A stretch of DNA of 64,000 nt, from positions 186,001 through 250,000 of the forward strand of contig NZ_FOKW01000002.1 of the NCBI RefSeq assembly GCF_900112205.1, in the 5' to 3' direction. Under the pieces are notes generated by a model, which was given only the letters and a program-made list of their open reading frames with translations, was not told the DNA's origin and made no database searches. The stretch comes from Natronobacterium haloterrestre (GTDB taxonomy: Archaea; Halobacteriota; Halobacteria; Halobacteriales; Natrialbaceae). The translations under genes and the position numbers were made by a program. Shown one piece after another: positions 1-8,740 of this stretch. The number at the start of each line of letters is the position of its first letter. The first letter of the stretch is position 1.

Positions 1-326
1 AACAGGAGGACTTCTGGGCAGTCCGCGCCGCGAGTCTCCTGCGCAAGGTCGCCGACCGCGGTCCCATCGGTGTCGAACGGCTCGCGACCGAGTACGGCGG
101 CGCGAAGGGCGGCTCCACCCGCTACCGCGTCGCTCCCGCTCACCGCACCGACGGCTCCCGGAACCTGATCCGGACCATCCTCCAGCAGCTCGAGGAGGAA
201 GGGCTCGTCGAGACCGCCGAGGGCGAAGGTCGCCGCGTCACCCCCGACGGCCAGAGTCTGCTGGACGACACTGCCGGCGACGTCCTCGAAGAACTCGACC
301 GTCCGGAACTCGAGCGCTACGCGTAG
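1..326 (+). CDS. rps19e: 30S ribosomal protein S19e (5' truncated by window edge)
   Basis: The reading frame is open from base 3 and ends at a TAG at 324-326. About 108 codons of the C-terminal part are visible. The translation begins QEDFWAVRAASLLRKVA and contains YGGAKGGSTRYRVAPAHR and LQQLEEEGLVE, which are characteristic of the winged-helix ribosomal protein S19e of archaea and eukaryotes. S19e is a small-subunit protein needed for late 30S/40S maturation. The start codon lies outside the window. The next gene on the same strand is the PDCD5-like protein, an S19e neighbour that I know from other haloarchaea, which supports the call. Confidence 0.93.
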   Translation, partial: QEDFWAVRAASLLRKVADRGPIGVERLATEYGGAKGGSTRYRVAPAHRTDGSRNLIRTILQQLEEEGLVETAEGEGRRVTPDGQSLLDDTAGDVLEELDRPELERYA

Positions 327-496
327 ATTACGCTACACTATACGAGTCGAGACGAGACGGCACGATACCGTAACCTACCCCGACGCCGCGGACGTTCGTT
401 TTCCCGGCGACACCCTCGCTTTCTCCGCCAGCCCGGCGTCTGTCGGTCGGAAGTCCGTAATCATTTTCCCGCCTGCAGGAGTATACTCGTATAGTC

Positions 497-844
497 ATGA
501 GCGAACGCCCGGACGAGGAGAAACTCGAGGAGTTGCGACAGAAGAAGATGGAGCAACTGCAGGAACGGGCCGAAGGGCAAGACGCCGAGACACAGGAGGC
601 CGCCAAGCAACAGGCCGAAGCCCAGAAGAACGCGGTGCTGCGCCAGCATCTCACCGACGACGCCCGCAAGCGACTCAACACCGTCAAGATGAGCAAGCCC
701 CAGTTCGGCGAGCAGGTCGAGCGCCAGGTCGTCTCGCTCGCCCGCAGCGGCCGGATTCAGGGCAAAATCGACGACGAAAAGATGAAACAGCTCCTCAAGG
801 AGCTGAAACCCGACTCCAAGAGCTTCGACATCCAGCGCCGGTGA
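497..844 (+). CDS. PDCD5-family DNA-binding protein
   Basis: This 115-residue protein has a charged helical N-terminus ([18 protein letters not shown], about residues 7-24) and a compact C-terminal helical bundle with [14 protein letters not shown] and a lysine-rich tail. This is the architecture of the archaeal MTH1615/PDCD5 family, small triple-helix-bundle proteins annotated as DNA-binding. The ATG at 497 lies about 170 bases after S19e. An AT-rich stretch (GTATACTCGTATAG, 481-494) sits just before the start, so it may have its own leaderless promoter. Its exact role in archaea is not settled. The gene ends one base before the GTG of the next gene, which implies co-transcription. Confidence 0.88.
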   Translation: MSERPDEEKLEELRQKKMEQLQERAEGQDAETQEAAKQQAEAQKNAVLRQHLTDDARKRLNTVKMSKPQFGEQVERQVVSLARSGRIQGKIDDEKMKQLLKELKPDSKSFDIQRR

Positions 845-845
845 C

Positions 846-1445
846 GTGACGGTGATGGACCTCGGCTTGCTCTACAGCGGCGGGAAGGATTCGACGCTCG
901 CGGCGCTTCTCCTCGAGGACTTCTACGACGTGACCCTGACGACGGCCCACTTCGGCATCAGCGACGACTGGGAGCACGCCCGCGAGACCGCCGACGACCT
1001 CGGGTTCGACTTCCGACGCCTGGAACTCGATCCGGACGTCGCCTACGAGGCCGTCGACCGCATCCGGGAGGACGGCTTCCCCCGGAACGGCATCCAGCAC
1101 GTCCACCAGCACGCGCTCGAGGAACTCGCGGCCGCGGACTTCGCCGCCATCGCGGACGGGACCCGACGCGACGACCGCGTGCCGACCGTCTCCCGCGCAC
1201 AGGCACAGAGCCTCGAGGACCGACACGGCGTCGACTACATCGCACCCCTCTCGGGGTTCGGCCGCGGCGCGGTCGACCGCCTGGTCGACACCCACCTCGA
1301 GGTGACGGTCGGCCCCAGCGAGGAGATTCGCCGGGCCGACTACGAGGCCGAACTACGGGCGATCATCGCCGAGGAAGACGGCCGCGAAGCGGTCCGGGAT
1401 TTCTTCCCGGATCACGAGCAGACGTACGTGACGGGAGTGCGATAA
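846..1445 (+). CDS. PP-loop (ATP pyrophosphatase) superfamily protein
   Basis: A 199-residue protein with the P-loop-like motif LLYSGGKDST at about residues 8-17, the signature of N-type ATP pyrophosphatases. These adenylate a substrate before amide or thiol transfer, as in diphthamide synthetase, asparagine synthetase and tRNA thiolases. A second conserved stretch, ADGTRRDDRVPTVSRAQAQSLE, follows near the middle. The GTG at 846 follows the upstream stop (842-844) by one base; an in-frame ATG at 855 is an equally plausible start. The protein is shorter than Dph6 or ThiI and has no RNA-binding domain that I can see, so the substrate is unknown. Coupling to the PDCD5-like and S19e genes hints at a translation-linked role, which is inference. 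Confidence 0.7.
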   Translation: MTVMDLGLLYSGGKDSTLAALLLEDFYDVTLTTAHFGISDDWEHARETADDLGFDFRRLELDPDVAYEAVDRIREDGFPRNGIQHVHQHALEELAAADFAAIADGTRRDDRVPTVSRAQAQSLEDRHGVDYIAPLSGFGRGAVDRLVDTHLEVTVGPSEEIRRADYEAELRAIIAEEDGREAVRDFFPDHEQTYVTGVR

Positions 1446-1571
1446 CGCCACCTGGTTTTCGGTTTCGCCGTTCCGTTCTGGACTCGGGATCCGACGCAGT
1501 GTCGTCGTACCTATCGGTCGTCTCCCGTCCCCGATAGCAACGACTACATACCGGGAAATCGACCAGCGAAC

Positions 1572-2234
1572 GTGACAGCGACCGTGTATTTCGACCTCGA
1601 CGGAACGCTGCTCGAGTACACGCGCCCGTTCGACGAGTTGTTCGCGCGGACGCTTCCCGACGGGGTCGACGCGACGGAATCGATGGTGAAGACCTACTCC
1701 GACCGGGTGCTCGCCGCCCTGGACGACCTCGAGGACGATCCCTACGAGCGGGCGTTCGCCGCGGTTTGTCGCGAGTACGACGTGCCTGGTGATCCAGCGG
1801 CGCTCGCCGACGAATACGTCGAGACCGAGGTCGCCGCGACCCGGGTCCCCGAAACGACGCGTCGACTCGTCGAACTCGTCGCCCGGGAGCACCGCGCCGG
1901 AGTTCTCACGAACGGCGACGGGCGGATGCAGCGGCGCAAACTCACAGCGCACGGACTCGACGACCTCGTCGAGTCGGTCGTCGTCTCGAACGAGTTCGGC
2001 GCTCGCAAGCCGGCGAGCGAAATTTTCGAGCACGCGAAGGCGGAACTTCCCGCCGAAACGTTCGTCTACGTCGGCGACACCTTCGAGGAGGACATCGTTC
2101 CTGCTCGAGAGTGTGGGTTCGAAACGGTGTACGTCGGCGACGACGCTCGCACGGAAGCGACACTGACGGTGGCCGACCTCGACGATCTGGCTGCAGTGTT
2201 GCGTCCCTTACTGGACGGGACGACCAGTTCCTGA
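1572..2234 (+). CDS. HAD-superfamily hydrolase (phosphatase)
   Basis: A 220-residue protein opening with YFDLDGTLLEY, HAD motif I with the nucleophile and acid/base aspartates (residues 6 and 8). Motif II is in AGVLTNGDG (Thr), motif III lysine in EFGARKPASEIF, and motif IV in YVGDTFEEDIVPA. The alpha-helical cap lies between motif I and motif II, as in subfamily I enzymes such as phosphoglycolate phosphatase. It is expected to dephosphorylate a small cytoplasmic metabolite; the substrate cannot be read from sequence. The start is GTG at 1572, preceded by an AT-rich patch around 1540-1556 compatible with a promoter. No close operon partner. Confidence 0.82.
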   Translation: MTATVYFDLDGTLLEYTRPFDELFARTLPDGVDATESMVKTYSDRVLAALDDLEDDPYERAFAAVCREYDVPGDPAALADEYVETEVAATRVPETTRRLVELVAREHRAGVLTNGDGRMQRRKLTAHGLDDLVESVVVSNEFGARKPASEIFEHAKAELPAETFVYVGDTFEEDIVPARECGFETVYVGDDARTEATLTVADLDDLAAVLRPLLDGTTSS

Positions 2235-2473
2235 GTGCGAAGCGTCCCGTCGCTGGTAGCGGAGCGTTCGACCAGTGGTGGGCCAGCAGGGGTCCGTCGC
2301 GCGATTTCAGACCCGGAAAACGCTCGTCTCCCTCTTTTATGCCAGTTCGATAAGGTGATGCTGCTGTCGATTCCCGGTCCGCCTCTCGCCAGCCATTAGT
2401 CCACGATTCCTAGCGTAAAATAAGATAGAATGATTTTAGTATACTTACTAGATACCTTTGGCCGCACTGGTAC

Positions 2474-3475
2474 ATGAGTGGGTATCTAGACGCCGTCCGG
2501 AACCTGCTCGGGACGATCGCGCGGTCGTACGTGACGATCGTCCTGATCGCCCTCCTCGTCGGAGCCGCCGTCGCTCCGGTTGCCTGGGGGGCGACGAGCG
2601 AACCCGACGGCACGGTTGCAGTGATCGAGATGGACAGTTCGATAACCGAACGAAGCGCCGAAGCAGTGACGGACGACTTGCGGGAGGCGCGACAGAACGA
2701 ATCGATCGACGCCGTCGTCCTTGCTGTCGACAGTCCCGGCGGCGGGGTCACGGCCAGCGAGAGCCTCTATCTGGCGGTCGAGCGAACCGCCCAGGAGATG
2801 CCGGTGGTCACGAGCATCCAGTCCGTTGGTGCGTCGGGCGGCTACTACATGAGCGCCCCCAGCGACGAGATCTACGTCAACCCGAGTTCGACCGTCGGAA
2901 GCATCGGCGTGCGTGCGACCCACATCGATTCCTCGTCCCCTGACCGGGAGATCACCACGGGACCGGACAAATCCGGGATGACGAGAGAACAGGTCAAACA
3001 GCGGGCCGAGAAGATGAAACAGACGTTCATCGGCTCGGTGGTCGAACACCGCGGCGACGAACTCGAGCTCTCCGAGACGGAACTCGCGTACGCGAACGTC
3101 TACATCGGCGTCGAAGCCGTCGACAACGGACTCGCGGACGAGATCGGTGACACGGACGTCGCGATCGGAGCGGCCGCCGAACAGGCCGGACTGAACGATT
3201 ACGAGGTCGTCGAACTGAGCGACGATCGGACGCTCGGACTGCCGATCCTCTTCGAGGGTGGCGAAGACGGCGAGCCGGTCGTCGTCGACGAACCGCACGA
3301 CCATCCCCAGACGTTCGGCGACTACGGCGGCGTCGAGACGCCCGCGTTCCTCGCGGTGTGGGGCTCGGTCGAGGGCGAGAGCGGGACGGTCGTCGATACG
3401 GCCGAATCCGATGCCGCCACGCAGATCGGAGACGAAGACGGAGACGCCGATACCAACGGGGGTGAACGACCATGA
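2474..3475 (+). CDS. sppA: Signal peptide peptidase SppA-like serine protease (family S49)
   Basis: A 333-residue membrane-anchored S49 peptidase. Residues 16-40 form one N-terminal membrane helix. Ser121 in SVGASGGYYMS is the nucleophile and Lys166 in GPDKSGMTREQ the likely general base, followed by the usual GSIGV stretch between them. The family cleaves leftover signal peptides within the membrane or degrades membrane-associated proteins. The catalytic region ends near residue 235; the rest is an acidic extension. An AT-rich block with TAGTATACTTACTAG (2435-2451) lies 25-40 bases before the ATG and is a good leaderless promoter. The stop overlaps the next ATG (ATGA), so the two genes are translationally coupled. 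Confidence 0.88.
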   Translation: MSGYLDAVRNLLGTIARSYVTIVLIALLVGAAVAPVAWGATSEPDGTVAVIEMDSSITERSAEAVTDDLREARQNESIDAVVLAVDSPGGGVTASESLYLAVERTAQEMPVVTSIQSVGASGGYYMSAPSDEIYVNPSSTVGSIGVRATHIDSSSPDREITTGPDKSGMTREQVKQRAEKMKQTFIGSVVEHRGDELELSETELAYANVYIGVEAVDNGLADEIGDTDVAIGAAAEQAGLNDYEVVELSDDRTLGLPILFEGGEDGEPVVVDEPHDHPQTFGDYGGVETPAFLAVWGSVEGESGTVVDTAESDAATQIGDEDGDADTNGGERP

Positions 3476-4485
3476 CCGTGGATCGCAACGAACTTCGATC
3501 GCGGCTCCTCGTGTTCGTCGTCGTCGTCGCGTTGACGGTCACTGGCGTCGCCACCGCCGGCGTCGTCACCGACCAGGGCACGACCGAGAAGCCCACCGTC
3601 GAGGAGGCTCACTTTCAGCCCGAGAGCGTCGACGCACCGGTACTCGAGCGCGGCGGCGACATCTCGATCGACGCTGGGACGGGTTCGAAGACGATCGTGA
3701 TCGACGTCGCCCACTCGAACGACGTTTCCGTCGAGGACCTCCAGCCGGCGGTCTCGGCCCTGACGGCGGCCGGGCACACGGTCGAATACTACGACCTCGA
3801 CCCCGACGCACGGCCCGAGAAGCGCGAGGAAGGGCTTACCGACGCGCTCGAGGGAGCCGACGCGTACGTCGTGGTCGACCCCGGAGCCCGGTACCTGCCG
3901 AGCGAGGCGGAACTCGTCTCCGAGTTCGCGGAGGCGGACGGTCGCGTCCTGTTCCTCGGCGGTCCCGAGAGCGACGACGGCGGGTCGATCCTCGGTGCGT
4001 TCGGGTTGATGGGGCCGGCGATGGACGACGACGGCGAGTTCGCGTCGGTGACCTCCCCCTTCGGGATCGGCTACGACACCGGCTACCTGTACGACATGGA
4101 GAACTACGAGACGAACTACCGGACGATCGGCGTGACGCCGCCGGCCGACTCGGACCTCACCGAAGGAGTCGATCGCGTCGTTCTCGACGGTCCGACGCAG
4201 GTGCTGACCGCAGGCGACGAACTGCTGACGACGAACCCGACGGCGGAACACTCCGAGAGTCGCGAAGCCGACGAGTACGCCGTCGCTGCCCGGAACGACA
4301 ACGCGGTCGCTATCGGTGATACGGCCCTCATGACCACCGAGAACTACAACGTCGCCGACAACGAGGTATTCATCGGAAACGTTCTCGAGTTCCTCGTCAG
4401 CGGGGACGCGGCGACCGGCGATCTCGGCGACGACGAGGCCGATGCCGACGCTGATCCCGATCGCGCTCCTGCCCAGGGTGAATAG
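3472..4485 (+). CDS. DUF4350-like secreted or anchored protein coupled to SppA
   Basis: A 337-residue protein with an N-terminal hydrophobic segment (residues 12-30, a membrane anchor or signal peptide), a globular alpha/beta region with VIDVAHSN, YYDLDPDARPEK and VLFLGGPES, and an acidic C-terminal tail. The fold pattern recalls DUF4350/GldG-type domains, which resemble glutamine-amidotransferase-like sugar-binding domains without a catalytic cysteine. The start ATG overlaps the sppA stop by four bases, so the two products are probably made together and may act at the same membrane. The biochemical function is unknown. Confidence 0.68.
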   Translation: MTVDRNELRSRLLVFVVVVALTVTGVATAGVVTDQGTTEKPTVEEAHFQPESVDAPVLERGGDISIDAGTGSKTIVIDVAHSNDVSVEDLQPAVSALTAAGHTVEYYDLDPDARPEKREEGLTDALEGADAYVVVDPGARYLPSEAELVSEFAEADGRVLFLGGPESDDGGSILGAFGLMGPAMDDDGEFASVTSPFGIGYDTGYLYDMENYETNYRTIGVTPPADSDLTEGVDRVVLDGPTQVLTAGDELLTTNPTAEHSESREADEYAVAARNDNAVAIGDTALMTTENYNVADNEVFIGNVLEFLVSGDAATGDLGDDEADADADPDRAPAQGE

Positions 4486-4607
4486 CGGGGCGAAACTTTC
4501 GGGGTTCGGCCCTGCTCTCTGGGGCCCGACTCGAGCGGTACGCACAGGCGCGTGACTCTCCGGTCGAGAGGAAAGGATAGAAGTCCGCGCTCGGCCAACT
4601 CCTTTCC

Positions 4608-5906
4608 ATGTACGACCGAATCAAGGGCTTTCGTGACTTCTACCCCGAGGAGATGGCCGCTCGTCGGGAGACCATCGATACCCTCGAGGACACCGCCCGC
4701 AGGTACGGCTTCCGCGAGATCGGGACGCCGGCTCTGGAGCGCGCGGAGATGTGGACCGACAAGAGCGGCGACGACATCGTCGAGGAACTGTACGCCTTCG
4801 AGGACCAGGGTGGCCGCCACGTCACGCTGACGCCGGAACTCACGCCGACCGTCGCGCGGATGGTCGTCGCCAAACAGCAGGAACTCTCGAAGCCGATCAA
4901 GTGGTTCTCCACGCGGCCGTTCTGGCGCTACGAGCAGGTCCAGCAGGGCCGCCAGCGCGAGTTCTACCAGACCAACGTCGACATCTTCGGCTCGGCCGAA
5001 CCCGAGGCCGACGCCGAGATCCTGGCGTGGGCCGCCGACGCTCTGACGAACCTCGGGCTCACGGGCGAGCACTTCGAGTTCCGCATCTCCCACCGCGATA
5101 TCCTGGGTGGCGTTCTCGAGACCTACGACGCGGAGGTCGACACCGACGACGCGATCCGCGCGGTCGACAAATCGGACAAGCTCTCGACGGCCGAGTACCA
5201 CGACCTGCTCGTCGAGGCCGGCCTCGACTACGATCAGGCCGCCGAGTTCGACGACCTCGTCGCCGGCGGCGACCTGGAGGAGGTCAAGGCCTTCGCCGAG
5301 ACCGAACGGGTGACCGACGCCGTCGAGAACCTCCAGGCCGTGCTCGCGGCCGCCGAGGACTTCGGCGCGCGCGAGTACTGTACGATCTCGCTCGAGACGG
5401 CCCGCGGGCTGGACTACTACACGGGCGTCGTCTTCGAGTGTTTCGACTCGACCGGCGAGGTGTCGCGGTCGGTCTTCGGCGGCGGCCGGTACGACGACCT
5501 AATCGAAGGGTTCGGCGGCCAGCCGACGCCCGCCGTCGGCGTCGCGCCGGGACACGCCACGCTCTCTCTGCTCTGTCAGCGCGCGGGCGTCTGGCCCGAC
5601 GAGGAGTTGACGACCGACTATTACGTCCTCCAGATCGGCGATACCCGCACGGAAGCCGCCCGGATTACCCAGACGCTGCGCGACCGCGGTCACGTCGTCG
5701 AGACCGACGTCGCGGGCCGGTCGTTCGGCGCGCAACTCGATTACGCGGACTCGATCAACGCCGAGACGGTCGTCATCGTCGGCGAACAGGACCTGGCGAA
5801 CGACGAACTAACGATCAAAGACATGGAAACGGGCGACCAGACACAGGTCCCCGTCGACGAGTTCCCCGGCGACCGCGACCGTCCGACGTTCGACGATTTC
5901 GCCTGA
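4608..5906 (+). CDS. hisS: Histidyl-tRNA synthetase
   Basis: A 432-residue class II aminoacyl-tRNA synthetase. Motif 2 is at RPFWRYEQVQQGRQREFYQ with Arg107. The histidine-specific motif GLDYYTGVVFE and motif 3 FGGGRYDDLIEGFGG are both intact. A C-terminal anticodon-binding domain follows from about residue 335 (DYYVLQIGDTRTEA to the end). The enzyme charges tRNA-His in the cytoplasm. The ATG at 4608 is the first methionine before the conserved DRIKGFRDFYPEE start, and GAAAGGATAGAAGT at about 4569-4582 is a plausible box A. Length is typical for archaeal HisS. Confidence 0.96.
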   Translation: MYDRIKGFRDFYPEEMAARRETIDTLEDTARRYGFREIGTPALERAEMWTDKSGDDIVEELYAFEDQGGRHVTLTPELTPTVARMVVAKQQELSKPIKWFSTRPFWRYEQVQQGRQREFYQTNVDIFGSAEPEADAEILAWAADALTNLGLTGEHFEFRISHRDILGGVLETYDAEVDTDDAIRAVDKSDKLSTAEYHDLLVEAGLDYDQAAEFDDLVAGGDLEEVKAFAETERVTDAVENLQAVLAAAEDFGAREYCTISLETARGLDYYTGVVFECFDSTGEVSRSVFGGGRYDDLIEGFGGQPTPAVGVAPGHATLSLLCQRAGVWPDEELTTDYYVLQIGDTRTEAARITQTLRDRGHVVETDVAGRSFGAQLDYADSINAETVVIVGEQDLANDELTIKDMETGDQTQVPVDEFPGDRDRPTFDDFA

Positions 5907-5918
5907 CGCGGCGGTCTA

Positions 5919-5950
<32 letters not shown>

Positions 5951-5978
5951 ATTTCGCAGTCGTTACGCCCTTGCCCCC

Positions 5979-6236
5979 TCAACGTTCTTCCGTCCGCTCG
6001 AGTCGACCGATCGCCGGAAACCGATCCCCGGAGCCGGAGCCTCCGGGGGCCGTGCCCGTTCCGGACGTCTCCGCTGTGTCGAGCCTTCCGTGATCGCCGG
6101 AGCCACCCCGCTCGATGTCCGCTCGCTCGACCGCGTGCCCCGTTTCGCGAAAGTGTTCGAGCATCGCCCGATCCAGTGCCGTCGACTCCCCCGACGTTTC
6201 CTGCCAGTCGCAGGTTCTGCAGTACGCGTCCCCCAC
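5979..6236 (-). CDS. Putative small zinc-finger protein
   Basis: A minus-strand frame, 85 residues from the GTG at 6236, or 119 from an ATG at 6338. It carries YCRTCDWQE, a Cys-X2-Cys pair, followed about 25 residues later by HFRETGH, a His-X5-His pair, and then a Gly/Ser-rich tail. This CxxC...HxxxxxH pattern recurs in small haloarchaeal zinc-finger proteins that I know only as uncharacterised families. Codon third positions are GC-rich. The start is uncertain: the ATG at 6338 would leave almost no room for promoters between it and the divergent HTH gene at 6354. If it is not a gene, then 5950-6353 has no coding content that I recognise. Confidence 0.42.
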   Translation of the reverse strand: MGDAYCRTCDWQETSGESTALDRAMLEHFRETGHAVERADIERGGSGDHGRLDTAETSGTGTAPGGSGSGDRFPAIGRLERTEER

Positions 6237-6353
6237 GACGGCATCGACGCGTGCACGTCCCGTGAACGAACTGGTTCTACATAGATGGGGTTGATGAGGG
6301 CGACCGATCGGTACAGGCACAGAATATTTTCCGATCACACCGATAGGACCGAT

Positions 6354-7091
6354 ATGTCGACGATACTCGAGTTTCGCCTTCCGTTAGCGGCGTTCCCGCT
6401 CGGCGTCGCGATCGAACGCGAGCCGTCGCGCCGGGTCGAACTCGAGCGGATCGTCCCGACCGACGAGACGGCCCTCCCCTTCTTCTGGGTGTGGGGGAAG
6501 ACGGAGCGCGACGCTTTCGAGTCCGATCTCCGGGAACGTCGCGCGGTCCGGGAACTCGAGGAGGTCTCCCGGACCGACGAGGGCCGGCTGTACCGGGCGC
6601 GGTGGAACGCGGAGATCGAGGGGTTCGTCCGCGGCGTCACCGAAATCGGCGGGACGATCCTCCGCGGGCGGGGGACGGAGGAGGGATGGCGCGTCGCCAT
6701 CCGATTCGGCGAGCGGGCCGCTGTGAGTCGGTTCCGGGAGTACTGCCGCGAGCACGACGTCTCGATCACGGTCGACAGGATCTATACGGCCGCGGAGACG
6801 GGGACGGAAGCCGGTACCGATGGCGGGTACGAACTGACCGACGAGCAACGCGAGACCGTCCGCCGCGCCTACGAGGCGGGCTACTTCCGCCAGCCCCGGG
6901 GGGTCACCCAGACCGAACTGGCGGCGGAGTTCGGGCTCAGCCAGCGGGCGATCTCCCGGCGGCTCCACCGCGGGCTCTCGCGGCTCGTCGGGTCGACGGT
7001 GGGTGCCGATCTCGAGGAGGCCGATGCCGATACTGACCGGGACGGAGACGCTAACGGGGACGGAGACCGCGGGCCGGAAAACGCGTCGTGA
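6354..7091 (+). CDS. HTH_10 (bacterio-opsin-activator-type) transcriptional regulator
   Basis: From the ATG at 6354 the product is 245 residues. Its N-terminal part (STILEFRLPLAAFPLG) is the GAF/HTH-associated domain typical of haloarchaeal regulators of the bacterio-opsin activator group. The C-terminal helix-turn-helix is seen in TEEQRETVRRAYEAGYF-like sequence (actual TDEQRETVRRAYEAGYF), QTELAAEFGLSQRAISRRLHR and LSRLVG. A longer frame starts upstream at 6285, but the family begins at MSTILEF, and an AT-rich box (AGAATATTTTCC, 6320-6331) sits at the right distance for a leaderless start at 6354. The acidic tail after about residue 215 is low complexity. The inducer and targets are unknown; the window's bop gene is 15 kb away and no link can be shown. 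Confidence 0.85.
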   Translation: MSTILEFRLPLAAFPLGVAIEREPSRRVELERIVPTDETALPFFWVWGKTERDAFESDLRERRAVRELEEVSRTDEGRLYRARWNAEIEGFVRGVTEIGGTILRGRGTEEGWRVAIRFGERAAVSRFREYCREHDVSITVDRIYTAAETGTEAGTDGGYELTDEQRETVRRAYEAGYFRQPRGVTQTELAAEFGLSQRAISRRLHRGLSRLVGSTVGADLEEADADTDRDGDANGDGDRGPENAS

Positions 7092-7133
7092 TCCGGGCCC
7101 ACCGTTAACTACGGGGCCGGTGTACGACGCCCG

Positions 7134-8633
7134 ATGGCCGATTCCGACCCCGACACCCGCCCGAACGTTCTACTCGTGCTCACGGACCAGGAGCGATACG
7201 ACCTCTCGGCCCCGGACGGCCCGCCGGTCGAAACCGAGGCGATCGACCGGCTCTCGAGTGAAGGACTGCGGTTCGAGCGGGCCTTTACCCCGATCAGTAT
7301 CTGCTCGAGCGCCCGGGCGTCGCTGCTGACCGGCCAGTTCCCCCACGGCCACGGGATGCTGAACAACTGCCACGAGGACGATGCCATCCGACCGAACCTG
7401 CCCGCCGACATCCCGACGTTCTCCGAACTGCTGGACGCGAACGGCTACGACTGCACGTACACGGGGAAGTGGCACGTCGGCCGGGATCAGACGCCCGAAA
7501 CGTTCGGTTTCTCCTATCTGGGCGGCAGCGACGTCCACCACGACGACATCGACGACGCGTTCCGCGAGTACCGGCGGGAGCGTGGCACTCCCGTAGGGGA
7601 GGTCGACCTCGAGGAGGAACTCTACACGGGCGAGGACCCGCGGGACGGCAGCGAGGGAACCTTCGTCGCGGCGACGACGCCGGTCGACGTCGAGGAGACC
7701 CGCGCCTGGTTCCTCGCGGAGCGGACGATCGAGGCGCTCGAGTCCCACGCTGATGGGGACGGCGACCCCGGCCCGTTCTTCCACCGTGCCGACTTCTACG
7801 GGCCCCACCACCCCTACGTCGTCCCCGAACCGTACGCCTCGATGTACGATCCCGACGAGGTCGAACTACCCGACAGCTACGCCGAGACCTTCGACGGGAA
7901 GCCACAGGTCCACGAGAACTACCTCCACTACCGGGGCGTCGCCGGCTTCGACCGGGAGCTATGGGCCGAAGCCATCGCGAAGTACTGGGGGTTCGTGACG
8001 CTGATCGACGACCAACTCGGACGGGTCCTCGAGGCGCTCGACGAGTACGGCCTGGCCGACGGGACGGTCGTCGTTCACGCTTCCGACCACGGGGACTTCG
8101 CCGGGGGTCACCGCCAGTTCAACAAGGGGCCGCTGATGTACGACGACACCTACCGGATCCCGCTGCAGATACGGTGGCCCGGCGAGATCGACCCGGGGTC
8201 GGTCCGTGCGGCCCCCGTCCTCCTGCACGACCTGGCACCGACGTTCCTCGAGTTGGCCGGCGTTTCGGTTCCCGGGGAGTTCGACGCTCGCAGCCTCCGC
8301 CCGTTGCTCGAGAACGGTGGGGCGGTCCCCGACGACGGCGAGTGGCCGGACTCCGTCTTCGCCCAGTACCACGGCGACGAGTTCGGCCTCTACAGCCAGC
8401 GGATGGTCCGCACCGACCGGTACAAGTACGTCTACAACGGGCCGGACGTCGACGAACTGTACGACCTCGCGGCCGATCCGGCGGAGCTACAGAACCTGAT
8501 CGATCACCCCGACTACGCGGACGTCCGGGCGGCGATGCGCGAGCGACTGGTCGACTGGATGGGTCGCACGGAAGACCCGAACCGTGGGTGGGTTCCGGAC
8601 GTCCTCGACCTCGAGGAGACGTCGGCGGGCTGA
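7134..8633 (+). CDS. Sulfatase-family hydrolase with a non-canonical active-site motif
   Basis: A 499-residue alkaline-phosphatase-superfamily protein. Metal-site residues appear in NVLLVLTDQERYD at the N-terminus and in SDHGDFAGGHRQFNKGPLMYD near residue 305. The active-site segment reads ICSSARASLLTGQFPHGHGM, with Cys57 where sulfatases form formylglycine. The usual C-x-P-x-R (or C-x-A-x-R) motif is C-S-S-A-R here, so position +2 is Ser. It could be a true sulfatase, a phosphonate monoester hydrolase or another phospho/sulfo-hydrolase. There is no signal peptide, so it is expected in the cytoplasm. The start ATG lies 43 bases after the HTH_10 regulator, which may control it; that is inference from proximity. 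Confidence 0.83.
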   Translation: MADSDPDTRPNVLLVLTDQERYDLSAPDGPPVETEAIDRLSSEGLRFERAFTPISICSSARASLLTGQFPHGHGMLNNCHEDDAIRPNLPADIPTFSELLDANGYDCTYTGKWHVGRDQTPETFGFSYLGGSDVHHDDIDDAFREYRRERGTPVGEVDLEEELYTGEDPRDGSEGTFVAATTPVDVEETRAWFLAERTIEALESHADGDGDPGPFFHRADFYGPHHPYVVPEPYASMYDPDEVELPDSYAETFDGKPQVHENYLHYRGVAGFDRELWAEAIAKYWGFVTLIDDQLGRVLEALDEYGLADGTVVVHASDHGDFAGGHRQFNKGPLMYDDTYRIPLQIRWPGEIDPGSVRAAPVLLHDLAPTFLELAGVSVPGEFDARSLRPLLENGGAVPDDGEWPDSVFAQYHGDEFGLYSQRMVRTDRYKYVYNGPDVDELYDLAADPAELQNLIDHPDYADVRAAMRERLVDWMGRTEDPNRGWVPDVLDLEETSAG

Positions 8634-8740
8634 CTCCCGTGACGCGATCGGCCCTCGCCAAAGCGTACGTTTACGGTGCCGAGGCGGTTACCTCCGTCCA
8701 TGACCGACGACGCGAACGAACCCGAGGGGGTGTGGCGACG

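Noticed and set aside
3322-4545. Minus-strand frame of 407 codons opposite the DUF4350-like gene
   Set aside because: Antisense shadow; the plus-strand gene has a membrane anchor and overlaps sppA by ATGA.
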